64,000 nt of DNA from Streptomyces sp. STR69 (GTDB lineage Bacteria > Actinomycetota > Actinomycetes > Streptomycetales > Streptomycetaceae), in NCBI RefSeq assembly GCF_024519455.1, contig NZ_JALJRY010000001.1:419253-483252 (forward strand), in the 5' to 3' direction. The notes beneath the pieces were generated by a model. That model worked only from the letters and a program-made list of their open reading frames with translations. It made no database searches and was not told the origin of the DNA. Of this stretch, positions 1 to 8,700 are shown one piece after another (positions within the stretch are counted from its first letter, which is position 1; every line of letters begins with the position of its first letter). The position numbers and the translations under genes were made by a program.

Positions 1-1
1 G

Positions 2-1042
2 GTGGACCTCGCAGAGCACCGGCTCGTCCTGGACATACCGCTGCTCAGTCGCGACCCCACGTTCTCCTTCCGCAGCCGCGTCGACCTGGTCTGCAAGGTC
101 GCCGACCCCGCGAAGGTCGTCGCCCGCGGCATCCGTGACATGAGCGGCGCTCTGCACGGGTACTTGCGCAGGACGCTGCGTGAGGTGGCCCGGGACTACG
201 ACATCGCAGAGTTCCACGAGGCGGAGCGGGCGCTCAACACCGCGCTCGCCTCGTTCGCCGGCGACGACGCGATACGACTGCGCAACATCCACGTCGAGCT
301 GCTGGTCGACGAGGACGAAATCGCCGCCAGCGGACGCGAGTTCAGGGACGTGGTGCGGGAGACCAGGCTCTCCCGCATGCGTCGCACCCGACATGTCGAG
401 ATGATCCGCGAGGAAGGCATCGACGGCCTCATCGCCGAGATCATGGAGAAGGAGGGGCCGCGCGCCGCACTCGCCTGGATCGAGAAGGGCGAGGCGGAGA
501 AGCGCGAGGTCAAGCGCGAGGTCATGCGGATGATCCTGGAACGCGGCGACAGCGACCGGGAGCCGTTCGAACAGACCGAGTTGGAGCGCGCGGTCCTGGC
601 GGAGGTGCTGCGGGACGGGGACGGCCTGTTCGACACGGCGACCCGGCGGGGACGGCTGAGCGGTTCGCTGTCCCGGGCTCTCGGACCGGGTGCGCCCGAG
701 GACGCCGGGGAGGAGCCCGAACCCGCGCCTCTCCGGGGCGAAACGCTGCGCAAGGGGCCCGAGGCGCCCGGCACCGGCCGGGTCTCCGGAATCCGTACGG
801 ACGGCGGCCGACGCGAGCCCGGTACGGACCGCGCCCCAGGAGGCGCGCGGGACACCGACCGTGACGCACCCCGTCGGCGTCCGGCGTCCTCCGACGCACC
901 GCCCGAGGACGAACCGCTGCCGTCCACGGGCAGCACCCCCGAGGGCCCCGCCGCTCCCCCCGAGGCATCGAAGCCGAGGGTGAGCCGGGTGCGTGGAACC
1001 GCCAAGAACAGGCCTACCGATTCCGGCAGGGAGCCTCGATGA
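2..1042 (+). CDS. Hypothetical protein with a faint SPFH-like core, 5' end cut by the window
   Basis: The reading frame is open from the window edge, so the true start probably lies upstream. A GTG at 2 is only the first codon visible. The first 90 residues (charged beta-rich stretch SRDPTFSFRSRVDLVCKVAD, then helical residues) weakly recall the core of SPFH/band-7 proteins; this is an impression, not a confident assignment. Residues 100-200 look helical and highly charged. The last 130 are disordered, rich in Pro, Gly, Arg and Glu. The stop overlaps the ATG of the PP2C gene (ATGA at 1039-1042), so the two are translationally coupled. The role is therefore probably tied to the phosphatase-kinase-vWA module. 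Function unknown. Confidence 0.75.
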   Translation: MDLAEHRLVLDIPLLSRDPTFSFRSRVDLVCKVADPAKVVARGIRDMSGALHGYLRRTLREVARDYDIAEFHEAERALNTALASFAGDDAIRLRNIHVELLVDEDEIAASGREFRDVVRETRLSRMRRTRHVEMIREEGIDGLIAEIMEKEGPRAALAWIEKGEAEKREVKREVMRMILERGDSDREPFEQTELERAVLAEVLRDGDGLFDTATRRGRLSGSLSRALGPGAPEDAGEEPEPAPLRGETLRKGPEAPGTGRVSGIRTDGGRREPGTDRAPGGARDTDRDAPRRRPASSDAPPEDEPLPSTGSTPEGPAAPPEASKPRVSRVRGTAKNRPTDSGREPR

Positions 1043-2208
1043 ACCATCCCGGCCAGGACAGCGCCGGCCAGGCCCGTCAGCCCCTGCCCTCGTCGGCAGT
1101 GGCCGGGCCGACGACGCTCACACCCGGGCCCGTCCCGTCCGCCGGACCGTCGGGGGCTCCGCCCACGCCGCCCCGGCTGGCCTGGGGCGCACCTGCGGGG
1201 CTGCTCCAACTGGCGTCCGTGTGGACCGAGCGGGTTCCCGGCCACGGGGAGGACGCGGAGCCGTTCCTCGCCCACCACTGGGAGTCGAGGCAGGGCATGC
1301 TCGCCGTCTTCGACGGTTCGGGCGGCGCCGGCGCGGCCCCCGCGTGGCAGGCACCCGACGGCACTTCCCGGACCGGTGCCTGGGTGGGCGCGCGCACGGC
1401 CCGGCTCGCCACCGAGTGCTGGCTCCACGACGTCACGAGAGGCCGCCAGGACGTCGAACCACAGTCGTTGCACGCGTATCTGAAGTACTTCCTGGACACG
1501 GCACCGCAGCGACAGAGCAAGATCGGTGGCACCATGCGCCGGCAACTGCCCACCACTCTCGCGGGCCTGCACTACCAGATCGCCCCGGGGGACGCGGAGA
1601 TCGAGCTGCGCCCGCTGTGGGCGGGTGACTCACGGGCGTACGCGCTGCTGCCGGAGAGCGGTCTGCATGTCCTCACCCGCGACCACACCCGGGAGAGCGA
1701 CGCGCTGGAACTCCTGCGCAGCGACCCGCCGATGACCAATCTGGCCTGCGCCGACCGGGATTTCGGCATCGACACCCAGCACCTGATCATGCCGCTGCCA
1801 TGCGTGCTCGTGGCAGCCACGGACGGGTTCTTCGGCTACGTCCACACGCCCGCCGACTTCGAGCACCTCCTGCTGCGCACGATGCAGCAGGCCGGCACCG
1901 CTGCCGAATGGGCCCACCTGCTCCGCCGCGAGGTGGAGTCCTACACGGCCGACGACGCCTCACTCGCGCTGCTGACGCTCGGCTACCCCGACTTCGGCGA
2001 TCTGCGGTCCCGGTTCGCACCCCGGCTGAAACGGTTGACCGACCAGGTGTCGTGGGGCAGACCGAGCGCGCTCACGATCGCGCCGGACCCCACCGCGGAT
2101 CCGCGCGAGACCGCTGCCCGCATCAAGGCATGGCAGGACCAGTCGTGGCAGGCATACCGCCACGGCTACGAGTCGTACCTGCCGCCCCCGCCCGAGGAGC
2201 CCGTATGA
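1039..2208 (+). CDS. PP2C (PPM)-family serine/threonine phosphatase-like protein
   Basis: A 389-residue protein with a disordered Pro-rich first 50 residues followed by a PPM phosphatase fold. The family landmarks are visible in order: GHGEDAEPF around residue 70, VFDGSGGAG with the metal-ligand Asp92, AGDSRAY with Asp197, an LTRDHT turn, ATDGFFG with Asp262, and DDASL with Asp305-Asp306. These match the Asp ligands of the dinuclear metal centre, so it is probably catalytically active and removes phosphate from Ser/Thr. The start overlaps the upstream stop and its own stop overlaps the kinase start at 2205. It is the phosphatase partner of the adjoining kinase-like and vWA proteins. The physiological substrate is not evident. 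Confidence 0.88.
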   Translation: MNHPGQDSAGQARQPLPSSAVAGPTTLTPGPVPSAGPSGAPPTPPRLAWGAPAGLLQLASVWTERVPGHGEDAEPFLAHHWESRQGMLAVFDGSGGAGAAPAWQAPDGTSRTGAWVGARTARLATECWLHDVTRGRQDVEPQSLHAYLKYFLDTAPQRQSKIGGTMRRQLPTTLAGLHYQIAPGDAEIELRPLWAGDSRAYALLPESGLHVLTRDHTRESDALELLRSDPPMTNLACADRDFGIDTQHLIMPLPCVLVAATDGFFGYVHTPADFEHLLLRTMQQAGTAAEWAHLLRREVESYTADDASLALLTLGYPDFGDLRSRFAPRLKRLTDQVSWGRPSALTIAPDPTADPRETAARIKAWQDQSWQAYRHGYESYLPPPPEEPV

Positions 2209-3365
2209 AGCAAGGAGACGTGATCGCGGGCTACCGCATCACCACCGCACCCACCAACGCCAACGGCGGAAAGTGCATCTGGGCCTTCGCCGAGAAGTCC
2301 GGCACCGCCTACTTCATCAAGCAGTTCCTCGAGCCCAAACGCCCCAAGGACGACGCCCGCGACTCGCCGAGCCTGCGGATCAGGCGGCAGCTGGCGCAGG
2401 AGTTCGAGGAGCGGCATCGCACCATCATGAAGCGACTGCGGCCCGATGCCCTCGGCGGCGGCAACCTCGTACTCGCCACGGACTTCTTCCACGACGCCAG
2501 CACGTACTACAAGGTCACCGAGCGCATCGACACGTCCAGCCTGGAGAAGCCGCAGACGCTGGAGCCGCGCCAGAAGATGGTCCTGCTCAAGACTCTCGGC
2601 ACCAGTCTCAAGCAGTTGCACGACATCGACGTGGTGCACGGCGATCTCAAGCCGCTCAACGTGCTCGTACAGAAGCGGAACGACGCGGCCTTCCACACCG
2701 CCAAGTTGATCGACTTCGACGATTCGTACATCGCCGGGAAGCCGCCCGCCCCCGAGGACATCTCCGGGGACTCCTTGTACGGGGCGCCGGAGTGGCGCCG
2801 CTATCTGCAACAGGACGGCTCCGCCGGGCCCGATCGGCTGACGTGCGCCGTGGACGTGTTCGCGCTCGGTCTGATGACCCATCTGTACCTGACGGGTGAA
2901 CTCCCGCGCCACGACGAACGGTTCGGCTCTCCGGCGGACGCGGTCAACGCGGGTGAGCGGCTGGGGCTCGATGCGCGCCTGTCGGACGAGATCCAGGGGC
3001 TGTTGCGTGCGATGACCCAGGAGGACCCCAAGCAGCGCCCGCGCATGGCGACGTATCTGAAGGCTCTGTCGGACCCCAAGGTGTGCGCCCTCCAGCACCG
3101 CAGACCAGGCTCCGCGGCACCGAAGAAGGCGCCCACGGAGGAGGCTCCGGCAGCGGCCCCGCGCACGAGCCGGGTCCGCACCAACCTCAAACCGCGCACT
3201 ACGGGCCCCACTCCCGCACCGCGCACCGCGCCGGCCGAGCCCGCGCCCTCTCCCCCGGAGCCGGACACCGCTCCCGCCCCCGCCTCGACCACCTCCTCCG
3301 TTCCCCGGCCCTCGCGCGTCCGCATCAACCTGGGCGACCGAGGCCGGGACCGCAACGCACCGTGA
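2205..3365 (+). CDS. Serine/threonine protein kinase-like protein with variant HGD and DFD motifs
   Basis: The start is ATG 2205, inside the ATGA overlap with the phosphatase; longer frames upstream are shadows. In the 386 residues the kinase lobe spans about 5-290. It has a glycine-poor nucleotide loop, a candidate ATP lysine in YFIKQF (Lys39), a catalytic loop HGDLKPLNV at 145-153 in which Arg of HRD is Gly, a DFD metal motif at 170-172 in place of DFG, and YGAPEW as the APE segment. Asp147, Lys149, Asn152 and Asp170 are kept, so activity is possible, though activation-loop control by the HRD arginine is absent. The C-terminal 90 residues are a Pro/Ala/Arg-rich tail. No membrane segment is seen, unlike PknB-type receptors. 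It probably works with the neighbouring phosphatase and vWA protein. Confidence 0.87.
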   Translation: MKQGDVIAGYRITTAPTNANGGKCIWAFAEKSGTAYFIKQFLEPKRPKDDARDSPSLRIRRQLAQEFEERHRTIMKRLRPDALGGGNLVLATDFFHDASTYYKVTERIDTSSLEKPQTLEPRQKMVLLKTLGTSLKQLHDIDVVHGDLKPLNVLVQKRNDAAFHTAKLIDFDDSYIAGKPPAPEDISGDSLYGAPEWRRYLQQDGSAGPDRLTCAVDVFALGLMTHLYLTGELPRHDERFGSPADAVNAGERLGLDARLSDEIQGLLRAMTQEDPKQRPRMATYLKALSDPKVCALQHRRPGSAAPKKAPTEEAPAAAPRTSRVRTNLKPRTTGPTPAPRTAPAEPAPSPPEPDTAPAPASTTSSVPRPSRVRINLGDRGRDRNAP

Positions 3366-3379
3366 CCCAGGAGCCGTAC

Positions 3380-4090
3380 ATGAACGCCAGCAACAACCAG
3401 TACCAGGGCAATCTGCAGTACGCCGTCGACATCGTCCTCTGCATCGACGCGACCGGCAGCATGTTCCCCGTCCTCGACACCGTGAAATCGAGCGCGCTGC
3501 AGTTCCACGACCGGCTCAACGACGTGATGGCGAAGAAGGGCAAGTCGATCAGCCAGCTGCGCCTGAAGACCATCGCGTTCCGGGACTTCGGTGACGACCC
3601 GGCGTCGGCCATCGAGCAGACCGACTTCCTGCGCCTGCCCGACCAGGCCAAGGACTTCGAACAATTCGTGCGCGGGATCGACGCGGGCGGCGGCGGTGAC
3701 ATCCCGGAGTCGGGCCTCGAAGCACTCGCCCTCGCCATCAACTCGCCCTGGGAGACGGGCCTGGACCGCAGGCGCCACGTCATCGTGATGTTCACGGACG
3801 CCCCCGCTCACCCCCTCGGCACCGTGGGTGCCGGCGCGCAGACCTACCCGACGAACATCCCGCGCAACATCGACGACCTCTTCGAACAGTGGGGGTACGC
3901 CCGCAGTCAGACCGCCGTGATGGAGCAGTCGGCCAAGCGACTCGTGCTGTTCGCGCCGGACCAGGAGCCCTGGAAGGACCCGATCTCCGAGGAGTGGGAC
4001 CTCACCCTGCACTTCGAGTCCAAGGCGGGCGAGGGCCTCGAAGAGTTCGAGATGGACGAGATCATCGAGACGATCGCGAACAGTCTGTGA
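3380..4090 (+). CDS. von Willebrand factor A domain protein (TerY-like)
   Basis: A 236-residue single vWA domain. The MIDAS metal motif is DATGSM at residues 23-28 (D-x-T-x-S form). It follows a hydrophobic first strand (VDIVLCID). Later elements include a conserved FRDFGDD loop, GGGGDIPESG around residue 110 and the strand VIVMFTDAPAH. I chose ATG 3380 because AGGAG lies six bases upstream at 3369-3373. A GTG at 3362 overlapping the kinase stop is the alternative and would match the overlaps elsewhere in this operon. Stand-alone vWA proteins beside a PP2C phosphatase and a kinase are the TerY component of TerY-P triads, where the domain is thought to act as a metal-dependent protein-binding scaffold. 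Confidence 0.86.
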   Translation: MNASNNQYQGNLQYAVDIVLCIDATGSMFPVLDTVKSSALQFHDRLNDVMAKKGKSISQLRLKTIAFRDFGDDPASAIEQTDFLRLPDQAKDFEQFVRGIDAGGGGDIPESGLEALALAINSPWETGLDRRRHVIVMFTDAPAHPLGTVGAGAQTYPTNIPRNIDDLFEQWGYARSQTAVMEQSAKRLVLFAPDQEPWKDPISEEWDLTLHFESKAGEGLEEFEMDEIIETIANSL

Positions 4091-4515
4091 TCCTGCGCCT
4101 GGAATGGGCCGGATTCCAACTCGAGTACAACGAAGGGCTCCTGGAGCTGCGTTGGCCCAACGCGGCGGTCCTGGAAGCCAAGGCCGAACGCTGTGCCGAG
4201 GCGTCCCTGGGCCCCATGTCGGGCGACGGCTCTGCCCAGTTGATGTTCAGGTTCAGGAGTGCCTCGTCCGACGCGACCGACCTGATCCTGGTGCGGGTCG
4301 GCGTCCCCGCCGCCCACGTTCAGGACGCCGAGCATCTGATCCAGCGGCTGCGGCGCGAGCACGGCGTGCCGGACCGGCGCACCGACGAGGACGAGAGCGC
4401 CGACCTCAGCCGACTCCCCGCGAGGGCGCCCGGCTGGGTCCTGGCGCCCGCGGGCGCCGCGTCGGAGGGACTCTTCAACGAGGTCATGGACCGGATCGCG
4501 AACGACACCGACTGA
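4087..4515 (+). CDS. Hypothetical protein of the phosphatase-kinase-vWA operon
   Basis: A 142-residue protein starting at a GTG that overlaps the vWA stop (GTGA, 4087-4090). I do not recognise a family. The N-terminal half alternates short hydrophobic strands with polar turns (ILRLEWAGFQLEYN, QLMFRFRSA, DLILVRVGVP), suggesting a small beta-sandwich or a PH-like barrel. The segment AAHVQDAEHLIQRLRREHG is a likely closing helix. The C-terminus is acidic and flexible. Tight coupling to the vWA gene suggests they are made in fixed ratio and may bind each other. No signal peptide or membrane segment. Confidence 0.75.
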   Translation: MILRLEWAGFQLEYNEGLLELRWPNAAVLEAKAERCAEASLGPMSGDGSAQLMFRFRSASSDATDLILVRVGVPAAHVQDAEHLIQRLRREHGVPDRRTDEDESADLSRLPARAPGWVLAPAGAASEGLFNEVMDRIANDTD

Positions 4516-4565
4516 GTCGGGAACCCGGCCCACGCAACGACGCGACGAGGAAAGGCAGTACAGGG

Positions 4566-5618
4566 GTGGCGGCAACGGACAACTGGCGCTGCGCGGACTG
4601 TGACACGTTCAATGAGCCCGCGAAGACGTCCTGCACGGTCTGCGAGGGCACCCGGCGTGCGTCTGCACCCGCTCCTGCCGCGGCCCCGCCCCGCAAGAGC
4701 GCTCCGCGGCCGTCCGCCAAACGACCGTCACCCGCCAGGCCGACCGCGAACTGGCGCTGCACCCAGTGCGACACGAACAACGGCACGTCGGACACGGTCT
4801 GTTGTGTCTGCGGCACCGGTTGGAAAGCGGCGACGAAGCCGGCGGCCAGGCCGGCGGCGAAGAAGTCACCGCCGAAGTCGGCCAAACCCGCTTCGGGCGG
4901 CCCGGCGAGACCGACGCCCAAGAAGCCGACCCCGAAGAAGTCGACGTCCTCGGCGAGCTCAACGGGCTCAACGGGCTCAACGGCCAGGAAGACCGCTCCG
5001 AAGCGTCCCGCTTCCCCCGGTTCCACGCGCACGGCATCGAGCCCACGACCTGAGAGCCTCTTCCACCCGCCGCCCGCCGCCACGACGGGTTACACCCCGA
5101 CCGGCTTCCGCCCTCCCCCACCGGTGCCCTCCGCTCCCACTCCGCGCTGGGTAGCGCCAACGGCACCGGCGAAGAAGAACAACAGCTGTGCGAGCTGCAT
5201 CGGCGCCCTCGTCCTGGGCGTCGTGCTGCTCTTCGCCGCAAAGAGCTGCATCGGCGCGATCCAGTCGCACTCCGGCACGTCCGACGACTCCGGCAAGAGC
5301 CCGAGCACGGCTTCCTGCCCCACGCGCATCGCGGACGAGTTGCCGTCCGGCGACGGCGCCGAGCTGGTCAAAGCCTTCCGCACGAGCAACAAGCAGATCA
5401 CGCTGTGCCGCACCACAGCAGGCAAGCTGTACTACTTCGGCGAGTTCAGCGATCACCGCGAGGCCGGCATCGCCATGTCCGCCAAGCAGACCAGTGGCGG
5501 TTTCGAAGCCACCAACTCCCCGTATCGCTATGTCATCCACGACGGCGTCGTGACGATCTACAAGTCGGGCACACGAATCGGCCAGGAAGAGCTGGAGGAC
5601 GAGCCTTCCCCCGAATGA
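4566..5618 (+). CDS. Membrane protein with two RanBP2-type zinc fingers
   Basis: 350 residues from GTG 4566, chosen because zinc finger 1 begins at once and GAGGAAAGG precedes it. Two canonical RanBP2 fingers (W-x-C-x2-C-x10-C-x2-C) are present: W7, C9, C12, C23, C26 and W63, C65, C68, C79, C82. A Lys/Pro/Ala/Ser-rich linker of about 120 residues follows. Next comes one transmembrane helix at about 209-227, flanked by cysteines, and an extracytoplasmic domain of about 120 residues ending in an acidic tail. The fingers should face the cytoplasm. RanBP2 fingers bind RNA or ubiquitin-like proteins in eukaryotes; the bacterial ligand is unknown. It sits directly after the vWA/unknown pair and is probably part of the same operon. 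Confidence 0.82.
   Translation: MAATDNWRCADCDTFNEPAKTSCTVCEGTRRASAPAPAAAPPRKSAPRPSAKRPSPARPTANWRCTQCDTNNGTSDTVCCVCGTGWKAATKPAARPAAKKSPPKSAKPASGGPARPTPKKPTPKKSTSSASSTGSTGSTARKTAPKRPASPGSTRTASSPRPESLFHPPPAATTGYTPTGFRPPPPVPSAPTPRWVAPTAPAKKNNSCASCIGALVLGVVLLFAAKSCIGAIQSHSGTSDDSGKSPSTASCPTRIADELPSGDGAELVKAFRTSNKQITLCRTTAGKLYYFGEFSDHREAGIAMSAKQTSGGFEATNSPYRYVIHDGVVTIYKSGTRIGQEELEDEPSPE
4958..4983 (+). repeat. Nine-base tandem repeat (ctcaacggg, nearly three units)
   Basis: Three consecutive units of ctcaacggg, the last ending in c, lie inside the linker of the zinc-finger gene. They encode a Ser-Thr-Gly run (STGSTGST). The repeat is in frame, so copy changes by slippage would only change linker length. 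Confidence 0.9.
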
Positions 5619-5793
5619 GGAGCGTTTCGCCTCAACAGGCCGTGCGGGACACGGTCGCACGGTACGGGTGTCCGGGGCTGTGGCCGGCCCGCAGCCTCCG
5701 CGCAGCGAACGGGTGATCGTCGCCCTCTCGCGCTCTTGCCTCCCCCGAAGGACACTCATAGGCCAAGGAGTTGCCGCCGGAGGGGGACCACAC

Positions 5794-8700
5794 ATGCGGG
5801 ACGGGCATCGGAGTGATGCCGAGCGGCTGTTGGCTCGGGCCGTGGAGGAGGAGGTGCGGCGTTCCGGCGGGCGCGTCGAGGGGCAGGTGCTGCTGGCGCG
5901 GTCCCGGGCCGCGCTGGACGCCATGGCCCAGACGGCGGCGGAGGAGTACGCGGCCTACACGGGGGCGCTGGACGAGGCGGCGGCCGGGCAGCTCACCTTC
6001 GGGCAGCGGTATGCCAAGGAGGGGAGTGGAACTCCCTTGCTGGTGGCGGGTGTTGCCGCCGTCGCGGCTGTCGTGGCCGATCTGGCCCTCGGTACCGGCG
6101 CCGGTACCGCGCTCGGCACGGGTGTGACGGTCGGGGTCGTCGGTGCGGCGGCGACCGTCGCGAAGGTGACCGCCTCCCATCTGCCGGCCGCGCATCACCG
6201 CGCTGGTGCCACGAGTCAGCCCGGCGGGCCTGAGCAGTTGCGGTTGCAGTGGCTGACGGCGTTGGAGGTGCGGGGCATCCGGCCGTTCCTGGACCAGCAG
6301 CGGGTGCTCGCCGCCTCCACCGGGCCGACGAAGAAGCCGGGGCCGCAGCTGCGCGGTACGGACAAGAGCGCGGCGGCCCGCAGACGGAGTGTGCTGGAGC
6401 AGTCCTTCGGTCAACTCCCGGAGCCGGTCGGGGTGTTCGCCGGTCGGCGGGCGGAGCTGGCCCGGATCCGGCAGCTGGTGCAGGCGGCCCGCGCGAGCAC
6501 GGAGACCCGGCCGACGGTGGTCGTTCTGCACGGCGCGCCCGGCTCGGGCCGCACCACCCTCGCGGTGCGTGCCGCACACGATCTGCGCGACCAGTTCCGC
6601 GGTGCGTGCGTGGTGGATCTGCGCGGCGACAGCCCGGGCGAGTCCCCGCTGCCGACCCGTGACGCACTGCTGCATCTGCTGAACCGGCTGGGCGCGCCCC
6701 GCGAACAGCTGCTCTTCCGTGAACGCTCCTCCCCCGACCAACAGGTCAAGCGGCTGGGCGAGTTGTATCACCAGCATCTGACCGGGCTCCCGGTGACGAT
6801 CGTCCTGGACGACGCCTCCGATCCCGGGCAGGTGGCCACGCTGGTTCCGGAGCGCTCCGACAGCCTGGTCGTGGTGACCGCCCGCAAGCCACTCGACCTG
6901 CCCGCCGAACTGGCCGCCTGGGTGCACCAGTTGCCGGTCGACGCGCTGGACGCGGCGGGCGCGGAGGAACTGCTCGGCGCCGTGGCGCAGGACGGTTCGG
7001 GGCCCTACGACGCCGAATCCGACGAGCGGATCAGGGAGTTGTGCGGCGGACTGCCACTGGCGCTGCGGATCGCGGGCTCGTCCCTCGGCCCGCGATCACC
7101 GCGTCAACTGGCCACCGATCTGGGCGCGTACGGCCCGGTCGAGCCGGTCGAGCGGGTGCTGTGGCTGCGCTACACCGACCAGTCCGACCCGGCCCGCACC
7201 CTGCTGCGCCGGCTGGCGCTGGCCGGGCGGGCCTCGCTCGGTGCCGCGGCAGCCGCTTCCCTGCTGGCCACGGACGAGACGGAGGCCACCCGCCACCTGG
7301 TGGCCCTGTCCCGCGCGGGCCTCATCGACCATGTCCGCGGCACCCGTTACCGGTTGCACGACCTGGTCCGCGCCTTCGCGCAGGCCCGCCTCCTCGACGA
7401 GGAGGAGTCCTCGGAACGTACGGCGGCGCAGGAACGGCTGATCGTGAACTACGCCGAACTCGCCGACTCCGTACTGCGGTTGGTCGACGGCAACATGTCG
7501 ACGCGCTCGGACCGCTTCGGCCCGCACGGCTTCACCTCGCTGGACGAGGCGCTGCGCTGGCTGGACGACGAGTCCAGCTTCATCACCTCGACACTGCGGC
7601 ACGCGGAGGGCGTCGACCAGGGCGCCGTACTGAACCTGCTGGGCGCGCTGTGCGACTACTGCCTGCTGCGCGGCGACCTCTACCGCCTGGGCGAGATCAG
7701 CGAGTTGGCGCAGGCGGTCGACCAGGGCCTCCTTGTCCGCTCGGTGCAGTGGCGCACGGGCATCGCGGCCCGGCAGCTCGGCGAACTCGACAAGGCACGC
7801 ACCACCCTCACCTCCGTCGTCGACCTCTACATGGAGGCCCACCACGACGCCGGCGCCGCCCGCGCCCTCTGCTCCCTCGGCATCACCCTCCACCACCAGG
7901 GCAACCTCACCGAGGCGGCGGCGAAACTCCGCGAGGCCCTCGACCTCCAGGCCCCGCCCCAACTGGCCACGGACCGCGCCTGGACCATGCACGCCCTGGC
8001 CGCCGTGGAACGCGACCGCGGCCGACTCCCCGAAGCCATGCGGCTGTTGACCGAGTCCCTGGTCCTGCACCACGCGGGCGAGTCCGTGCACGGCGAGGCC
8101 TGGGCCCACTTCCAGCTCGGCCAACTCGGCCTGCGCATGGGCGACATCCCCCGCGCCGAGCACGAACTGACCACCGCCCTCGGCCTCTACGGCCGTACCC
8201 GCGACGCCCGCGGCGAGGCCTGGGCGCTGACCCAACTGGCCCGCGCCCGGCTGGTCGCCGGCGACCCGTCCCCGGCGGTGGACGGCCTGCGCACGGCGGC
8301 CTCCCGGCACCGCGACAACGAGGACGCCCGCGGCGAGGCCTGGACCGTCTACTACCTCGGCCAGGCCCTGGAGGAGACCGGCAACCTGGACCTGGCGGTA
8401 CGCGAACTGGAACGCTCCCGCACCATGTTCTCCCGTATGCGGGACGTCTACGGCCTGGCCTGCGCCCGGCACCACTCGGCGCGCGTCACCCGCGACCAGC
8501 GCGCGGCCCAGACGGGTTCGCTGCGCAACTCCGGCTTCGCCCGCCAGCTCCTCGTCGACGCCCGCGCCGACTTCCAGCGCATCGGCGTCGCCCACGGCGA
8601 GGCGTGGACCTGCCTGGAACTCGCGGTGGTCGACGCGGGCAACGCCCGTACCCCACAGGCACTGACCCTGTGCGACGAGGCGCTCGGCCTGTTCACCTCG

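Noticed and set aside
196..1572. Long minus-strand frames across the first genes
   Set aside because: Arg-, Pro- and Ser-rich, without motifs, and opposed by genes with domain landmarks and coupled starts.
4958..4983. Possible CRISPR or regulatory repeat from the nine-base repeats
   Set aside because: Units are contiguous and in frame in a low-complexity linker; no spacers exist.
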